In this document: one piece after another, positions 57,110 through 64,000 of the stretch
Position numbering within the stretch: the first letter of the stretch is position 1
Layout of the letters: every line of letters begins with the position of its first letter
DNA from: Cryptomeria japonica
Lineage: Eukaryota; Streptophyta; Pinopsida; Cupressales; Cupressaceae
Length of the DNA: 64,000 nt
Direction: 5' to 3'
Assembly (NCBI RefSeq): GCF_030272615.1
Contig: NC_081407.1
Coordinates: forward strand, 268,678,075 to 268,742,074
Notes under the pieces: generated by a model
What the model was told of the DNA's origin: nothing
The model's database searches: none
Seen by the model: the letters and a program-made list of their open reading frames with translations, nothing else
Translations under genes and position numbers: made by a program

Positions 57110-59852
57110 AATCAAGTGTGTTCAACCATTTTTCATCAAGGATTTTCTACCCATGAAGTTTAGTAACTTGGTTTCCCCCTATAATTGATCAAATGATGTA
57201 AGGAAATGCACAAAAGGGATAAATTAATCTCAATGGGTAAGAAAAGTTATCTCTAAGATAAGAGAATGCAGTGTGACTCTAGTAGGAGTATGAAGACTAG
57301 TACAGTAGGCCCTTAAGGCAAGGCAAAGTTGAGGATGTTAATCTTGACTAGCATTTTTAACAATATTCTTAAGTATTTTTTATAATAGTTTTATTATAAG
57401 CTTCAAATTTACCATTACCTTTAGGATAATAGGATGTAGACCACTTATGTTAGATATGAAACTAGTTGCAATGGGCTTTGAATTTTCTATTCCTATAAGA
57501 TTTACCATTTTTAGTGACAATAGCATAACGCATATTATACCAACAAATAAGGTGACAAAGGATAAATTGGATATTTGCTTGTCAATTATAAATGTGAGAT
57601 AGATGGATTCCATCCATTTGGTAAAACACGTGATGTAATTTGTAATTAAATATTTATAGCCATTAGATGACAAAGGATTTATATTCCCAATGAGATTGAG
57701 ATCTTGAGTAGAGAAAGACCATAAAGTTGTGATTGGTTGTAATACCTAAGATGGTGCATGAATGAGATCATTGTTTCTAATAAGTTAGACATTTTTTAAC
57801 ATATTGACAAGAATTTGCTTCCATGTTGAGTCAACATATCATGTTCTAAGTATTATCTTAGTAAGATCCACACAACTAGTATGTGTTCCCCAAATTCCAT
57901 CATGAACTTCTTTGATCACTAAATTAGATTCTTCTAAATTTAAATAGCTTAACAAGGTATTTTCATGTCCCCCATGATAAAGGGTATCACCAAGCAGGGT
58001 GAACTACGATGTATGTTGAAAAAAATATCTATTGATTACGTGAGAGATATTGAAGGATGATGTTTTTACGAAGGCAAGCATAATTACCAACAATTTCACT
58101 TACCTTTCATGCTCTCAGACATAATATGCTATGATGATCAATTATTTGACCAAAAATCGGCATTTTCAAGAAATTCATTACATCTCAAATATTTAACCAA
58201 AAAAAATATCACTTATGTTGATTTTTTTGTTACCATGAAGAATGTTCTTAAAGTTAATATGCTTAAATAGTATATCGTGTTTCCAACCATTCTTTCATAA
58301 GAAATATTTTTCATATTTAACTTGATATTCATCAATGAATTGTTTTATAATTAGTTGAGAATAATCATATATTGATAAATAGTGGACATTCCATTAAATG
58401 ACAAGCTTAAGACCTTGCCTGAGCGCTTCATATTTAATAATATTGTTATTAGCATGTGGAAAACCCGCACAAAATGATTTAGGAATCAAATATCCTTGAG
58501 GTCTAGGGAACAAAACCCCTACTCCTAAGTCATGATTAGTAAAAGATCCATCAAGATAAAATGGGCTCTTCTTGGAATTATATGTTGAAAGGCTAATTTC
58601 TTGGATTGGTGCTTTGAAAAAATTATTTACAAATACTTGTCCTTTGGTATCTTTTTGATTGATCTATTAAATGTCAAACTCACTTAGTAACATAATCCAT
58701 TTTTCCACTCTATCTCTGAAAGTTGATTAGATTTTGATAAAAGATACCTAAAAGGATCAATATTAACAATAAATTTAGTTTTATTTTTGAAAATATAATG
58801 ATGTAACTTTTTAAAAGAAAAAACTATAGGTTGACATGTATTTTAAATTCAAGTATAAAAATTATTTATATGCCCTAAAGTTTGACTCAAATAATATATA
58901 TCTCTCTCTATTACTTAATCATCAAACATGGTTTCCTATAAATAGGTGGAACTAATACTATAAGATTCAAGAAATATTTCTTAAGTTGCTCAAAAGCATG
59001 TTGAGAATTTTTGTTCAAGTGAAATAGTGTTCTTGAGTAGATGTATGAATGGATGAAAATTAAACCTTTGGATTTCTTTGATTTTTTTTTGTTAAGTGTA
59101 GAGTTTCTTATTATTAAGAGTAAGAATAATTTGTATTATAGTTCTAATTTTGAATGGATCTTATTCAATATCTTTAATGAATTAATAAATTTTAGTAATT
59201 TTCTTTTGGTGTCATCAAAGATATTTTTTTAGATTAAAACATTGTATTCTTTATGCCTCTCAAAAAAATATTCATAAAATAACAAGATGTTTTTATCTTT
59301 TGTTTGATTTAACTAATATATCATCAATATAATCTTCAACAATATGATGAAGCATGCCATGAAATGTAAAAAATATTATTCTTTGATATATTTCTCTAAA
59401 ATTCTTTAACAAAAATGCATGAATTGGTAATTTAAGGTCCCCTCAAGATGTAGTGAATTTGAATTTATATTGATCCTTAAATGAAATATTCATTTGGTTA
59501 TAGCTTGAGAAATCATCTATTAAATATAACATTTCAAATTTTTTGTTGAGTCAACAATTATGTCAATATTTTCTACATTATTTATTAATATCTATGAAGA
59601 TATGTATATATGTGGATATGTCATATTTTCTTACTTAAAATAGTAATATTGATATCCACTTTAAATAATTATTTTCTTACAAACCCTACTTTTATAATCT
59701 TTTGAATTTCCTCTTTGAAAAGTATTATTTTAGGATGAATCTTTCTAGGTTTTTGTTTGAGTGGTTTAGCAACATGTACAAAAATATGATACACCATAAG
59801 AGATGGGTTTAATATTGGCATTTTAGCATATGATTAAAAAAAAATCTACAAA
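57110..59852 (-). pseudogene. Tat B pol: integrase, RNase H and RT, broken
   Basis: It aligns with Tat A 8090-11020. Integrase SSNGYKYLITNYITCFTKWM is at 57670-57610. The gag-pol linker finger region lies near 57730-57830. The second RNase H begins YLDGSF near 58555. RT has VEDYIDDILV near 59340-59311 (YIDD catalytic motif). The match continues to about 59852, where an insert interrupts it. Stops and indels are frequent, so it is dead. The presence of the second RNase H places it in the Tat lineage. Confidence 0.8.
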
Positions 59853-61170
59853 TTCAATCTATACCTTGATAAGAATTGGCCGCTCTAAAGGATACATTGT
59901 CTTGTCAGTTGTTAGTGCAAGCACAATAGAGTGGTACAAGGGGGTTTTGGATGCCCTTCTACTCATTTTTTTATTTTTATTTATTTTAAAAGTACAGGTT
60001 AATTTTCTATATTTTCCTTTGATTTGTGAATGCCTTTGGCAGGTCATACGGTCATATGACTAGGGTTGGGGGCAAAAAAAATTGCATTTTTTTAGTGACT
60101 AAAATAGATTGAATTTTATGTCAATCTTTCTCTCGGGCCTCTTGGAACCAATTAAAAGATATATTTTGTACCAAAATGTCATATATGAAACTTCCCTCCA
60201 AAACCCTCATGGCAAACACAAAAAAAAAACCCTTTTTCTCAAACTCAAATTAAATCCCTATATCTACAAAAAAAAACCATAAATATAAAACCCCAAAACC
60301 CTAGATCTACAAAATGAAGACATGCAAAATGTTTCTATACCTTGAAATGTCTGAAATATTTATTGTATTTTTATGGATACAAATTTGCATTAGATCTACA
60401 CATCCAAGGGTTTCCAAAAAAGGGATATTTAAAATACTACAAGCACAAACATGGACCTGATACCAAATGGTAGGAAAATCAATCAAGATGATCAATGAAT
60501 CTCCTACATATCCCCATGAGAGAAAAGCATGCATGCAAGTATACATAATAACCATATGAAAAGATCAAAGATATATCAGAAGATAATATAAGATAAAACA
60601 TGTAAAAATTCTCATAAAGTGAAAAACTCAGCCTCCAAAAGCATCCATGCTCAATACCTTATTCAATAATGAAACATCACAATACACTTACAAAGACTCC
60701 ATGAAAGTCTTGAAACATCAAGCCTCCTCAACGCATCCTCCATGCGTCCAAGCATGTAACCACATATCACATGTCATTCTTCACATATTCACTTCTCAAA
60801 AGAAGACTCAATACATTGCCAACCTTAAACCACTACACATATGATTACTTTTATAGACTCAAGATCACACAAATATGATCAAGTGATAAGCTAAAACCAT
60901 GAGTTTACACAACCATTGACCTACTTTTTGGTACTAATTTTTCTAAATATTGAATAGTTTTTTCATGTGTAAACCACTTTTAACATCTAACTCAATGTTA
61001 CATACAACTTTACAAGTGCCCTCAAATGAATATTTATTGTGGTTAGACACATAACCTAGGATGCACCACAAACAAATATTTATTTTAGATAATTAAATTA
61101 AATCATTGTTATGCAAGGTGTACAACACCTGATCCTAACAGATGGGGGGTTCAACTGAATTAACAAATAT
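59853..61170. mobile_element. Unclassified 1.3-kb insert in Tat B
   Basis: AATCTACAAA at 59843-59852 recurs at 61171-61180. Tat B homology stops and restarts there (Tat A near 11020-11030 and 11050-11100). No terminal inverted repeat was seen. A minus-strand TTTGGTATCAGG near 60467-60456 resembles an iMet primer site, TGTTAGGATCAGG starts at 61140 on the minus strand, and a C run lies just beyond (61143-61149). It may be part of a minus-strand copia element. A plus frame 59830-60063 reads GRSKGYIVLSVVSASTIEWY without a known match. Confidence 0.45.
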
Positions 61171-61180
61171 AATCTACAAA

Positions 61181-62599
61181 AGAGAAGGAATTATGTTTTC
61201 TACATGGGATTGAATCCTCCACACCTAGTATTTCTTTAATTTCATTATTTTTATCAACTTTATTTTCAATACTTCTAGCATTTTTTTAGATAGAGGAGAA
61301 GTTTAGTTGTCAATAGAGACATTGGTTTTTTCTAACTGATTTGCCAAATTTTCTTTCATGATCATTATGTTTACACTGAAAATAGATATTCATATCCCCT
61401 AGTTAGATAACTTCACTCTAAGTAACTCTATTTTAATTTATTTTTTTAAGTAAGAATGGTGTTTCAAGGTTTATAGCTAGAAAATGCCTTTCTTTCATAT
61501 GTGGTAGGTATACTTGGTGTCTTACATCTACATCAACCCTCCAATATTTTTTAGGGCATGAGGAATTAGAGCCCATTATTGAGGTGGGATATTCTTAATT
61601 TCCACCCACCTTCGAACTAGCCTAAAAAGGAGATAGCTAAATATTTCAAGAGATATCCTTTAAGATAATATTTCCCGTGATCTAAAAGGGTTTATTCAAA
61701 GCCTTCTTTTACATATTATAATTTTTAAAGAAAATAATAAACAAACCACGTGAAACCATTACAAAAGGACACATAAATTCTCATTTTATTTCCTAAACAT
61801 TGGCAACCCATTCATCAACAAAATGTCTAGATAACAAGGCACTTTTATGTAGACCAAAAACAAAACAATGCTTCTAAGACTCTCTTCTTCTTTTTTACTC
61901 CTTCCAACATACCATGATTCACTTTGACAACCAGCATTTTAGGGAAAGAGTATTCCCTACTAAGTTTTTTGTCCTCTATTGATGGATCTTTTCCCTTGAA
62001 GATGTTGATGTCTTTGACATAACAATAGCTTGCTATGAAATTGGACATCCTTAGAACTTGTATTGCTTCGTCTACTTGAAGAACACTTTTGAATGTTTCC
62101 TTTCCATATTATAGAATATTATTACCTTCTTTCTATCATGTTTCCAAAATTAACATGATCAAACTTACTTTCATTGAATGTTGATTTGACAATGTTCCAT
62201 TATTAAAACCACTTATCAAAGCAGGTCTTACAACCCACAATTTTTTGTCTTTGGTTTAGCACAAGGGGTGATATCAAGTAGTAAAAAACCCTATGAACCA
62301 GTATAATTAATTTTCTCTTATACACAACCATAAGAATTAAGACATTCTAACAAAAATTATGAATTTAAGAATTTAAATATTTAAAAACTTCACATACCTA
62401 ACTAATTAACACCCATATTCATAATATTATTTAGCACAATCAATAGAAAATAATTACAAATTAAATCAAATAAAAGAAGACACTAAGAAAAGATAAAAAC
62501 TAAAGAAACACAAATGATAGAGTACTAATCAGATTCAATTGCAAGAGAAAATATATCTCCAAGAGCAACAAAGAGGATCATCAAACTTTACAGTACCAT
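61181..62599 (-). pseudogene. Tat B upstream pol remnant
   Basis: Plus-strand CCTCCACACCTAGTATTTC aligns with Tat A near 11075-11100. Sequence near 62190 (TGTTCCATTATTAAAACC) may match the protease site at 13065-13085. Between these the match is weak. A 67-codon minus frame (62048-61845) was not identified. The region ends where a new LTR starts at 62600. Confidence 0.45.
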
Positions 62600-63571
62600 T
62601 GTTACACCCCATTGTGATATTACTTATTTGTTGTTACTTTGTTTAGTTAAAATACTTTAGCACATGGATGTACTTTGAATATATTTATCTTGATTGAAAA
62701 TCTGATGAATGAATATGCAATCAATGTGATATTTGGAGTATTTAAAGATGATATATATGTGATGCAGGAGCATCCCCGGTCGATGAGAAATCTTGCATCA
62801 ACCAAAAAAATTTCCTTTCTTGTTTAGTTCTTTGTGCAGTTTCAGTATTCTTACCGGTATGTACCGGTAGTTACTTGTTCGTCGTGGCAGATCTTGTTTG
62901 CAATTTCCTGGAGGTTTCACGTGGTTGATTCTAGATTTCTAGTTCATTTGGGTTCTTCTTCGATCAGTTATCGCTTCTGGTTGGCTGTTTTTGGGTTCCC
63001 GAGATAGTTCTTGTGCTTACCATTTGGTTTTCCTTCATTACCAGTGCGATTCTTGGCATGTGGATCCATCTTGGGTCTTGTCTGATGTTCCTTGGCATGT
63101 GTTCAACCTTCCTGCTAATCCGCATCACTTGGTTGTTATTTTTTGGAAATATTTCTTAGATCTTAGGACCGACCTAATTGCACGTTTCATTTTCTTACAT
63201 TGGTTAATGTAATCTTTTGAGGTCGACCTAGATATGTTCGGGTGGGTATAAATATGATGTTATGTAATCATTTGTAAGGGCAGGGGAAGTAGAACTGAGA
63301 ATAAGGATTGAGATTCGCATGTTGTGATCTGGTTGATTCTTAGAGTCACGGCTGGATTATATCTGGCTTGAAGCCTGCATGTAATTAGTTAGATACCGGA
63401 TGTTCTTTGATGATAATCCGATGATTATCGGATGATTGTCGGAAGTTCTATGGCTTGAATATGATATGTTTATATGATTTTTTTATGTTTTCTTGTTGTT
63501 TGCATTGTGTCTCTCTCATTGCATAAGTTGGTTGACTCTTTTGAGGGTTTTTACCGGTTATGGCTACATCA
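62600..63571 (+). repeat. 5' LTR of an element running off the right edge, about 972 bp
   Basis: It starts TGTTACACCCC and ends GGCTACATCA two bases before an iMet-type primer site. It contains a TATA-type box at 63247. No second LTR is in the window, so the start is judged from the TG and the end of Tat B-like sequence. Confidence 0.6.
63247..63255 (+). promoter_or_regulatory. Putative TATA box in right-edge LTR
   Basis: TATAAATAT lies about 650 bp into the LTR, leaving about 300 bp for R and U5. Confidence 0.5.
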
Positions 63572-63573
63572 AT

Positions 63574-63586
63574 TGGTATTAGAGCT
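63574..63586 (+). other. Primer binding site, initiator-Met tRNA type
   Basis: TGGTATTAGAGCT is the same variant as at 26-38, again after an AT spacer. Confidence 0.85.
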
Positions 63587-63590
63587 GGTT

Positions 63591-64000
63591 ATGGACCAGC
63601 TAGTGGAAGAACCATTTGCAAGCATTGAGGCATTCCTTGAGGTGGATAGAACGTCGATTGGAAGCAAGTTGTGTGGGTGTTCGATAGATCACCGAGGGGA
63701 GGCAATTGAAACTAGTAGTCAGATCATCGAGTTGAGGCAGTTCACCAGAGTGGAAGAAGAGATGTCGTCGAGGAGGAAAAACCCCCGAAGGGTAGAATAG
63801 ATGATGGAAGACTTCAAGAATGAAGTGAGGAATGAAATCCAGAATGCTTTGGCTGGTTTGTGAATAAATCCTGACTCTGACAATGAGTATGAGGAAGTCG
63901 GTGAAGAGCTTGAGGAAGCTAAAGGACCGGAAGATGAGAGAGAGGAAAGATTCCTAAAAGAAGTGGCGCAAGCAAGTAAAGTGCACAAAGTTGAGGTTTC
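63591..64000 (+). pseudogene. Start of gag-like gene of right-edge element, partial
   Basis: ATG 63591 opens MDQLVEEPFASIEAF. TAG at 63798-63800 and TGA near 63861 interrupt the frame. It then stays open to the window edge with an acidic run (DNEYEEVGEELEEA). The position just after the primer site and the charged composition suggest the Gag N-terminus. Copia or gypsy cannot be decided. Confidence 0.5.

Overview
This window looks like intergenic heterochromatin from a large seed-plant genome, probably a gymnosperm such as a conifer. That is an inference from very long, old, nested, AT-rich LTR retrotransposons, the near absence of host genes, and plant-type primer sites. I found no intact host gene, no CRISPR array and no free-standing tRNA or rRNA gene. 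Almost everything recognisable is a transposable element, and the main content is the nesting order.

Left nest (1-21204): a degenerate plus-strand Ty1/copia element (copia I) has its 5' LTR tip at 1-23, an initiator-Met-type primer site at 26-38 and its 3' LTR at 20163-21204. A nearly pristine minus-strand Ty3/gypsy element of the Tat type (Tat A, 3529-19648) is inserted in its RNase H region. Tat A has 1806-bp LTRs differing at about four positions, a perfect GAAGC target duplication, a 20-nt primer site matching the 3' end of plant tRNA-Trp, a polypurine tract, and a gag-pol frame broken by one UGA. Its pol carries protease, G-patch, RT, RNase H, a second RNase H and integrase.

Middle (21205-34185): relics of an unidentified minus-strand coding sequence, a gypsy integrase fragment, a 240-bp minisatellite, a GC-rich palindromic patch, a second copia-like element lacking RT (copia II, about 24990-30131), a LINE-type zinc-knuckle fragment and a hAT-like transposase relic. 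Copia I and copia II share a homologous extra coding region that I cannot assign to a known family; it is the best candidate here for something undescribed.

Right nest (34186-64000): a second, much older Tat element (Tat B, minus strand) has been cut up by later insertions. These are a LINE with an 18-bp target duplication (34613-37545), a 2.46-kb solo LTR (37934-40393), a chromovirus-type gypsy element with 4.7-5.0-kb LTRs (42599-57109), an unclassified 1.3-kb insert (59853-61170), and an LTR element running off the right edge (62600 onward). The chromovirus LTRs themselves carry a solo LTR (43039-43871) and a tRNA-derived SINE (about 55070-55208). Premature stops in the old elements are dominated by TAG where related elements have CAG, which suggests deamination of CHG-methylated cytosines.

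Homology calls come from reading translated motifs and comparing copies within the window by eye; no database search was possible.
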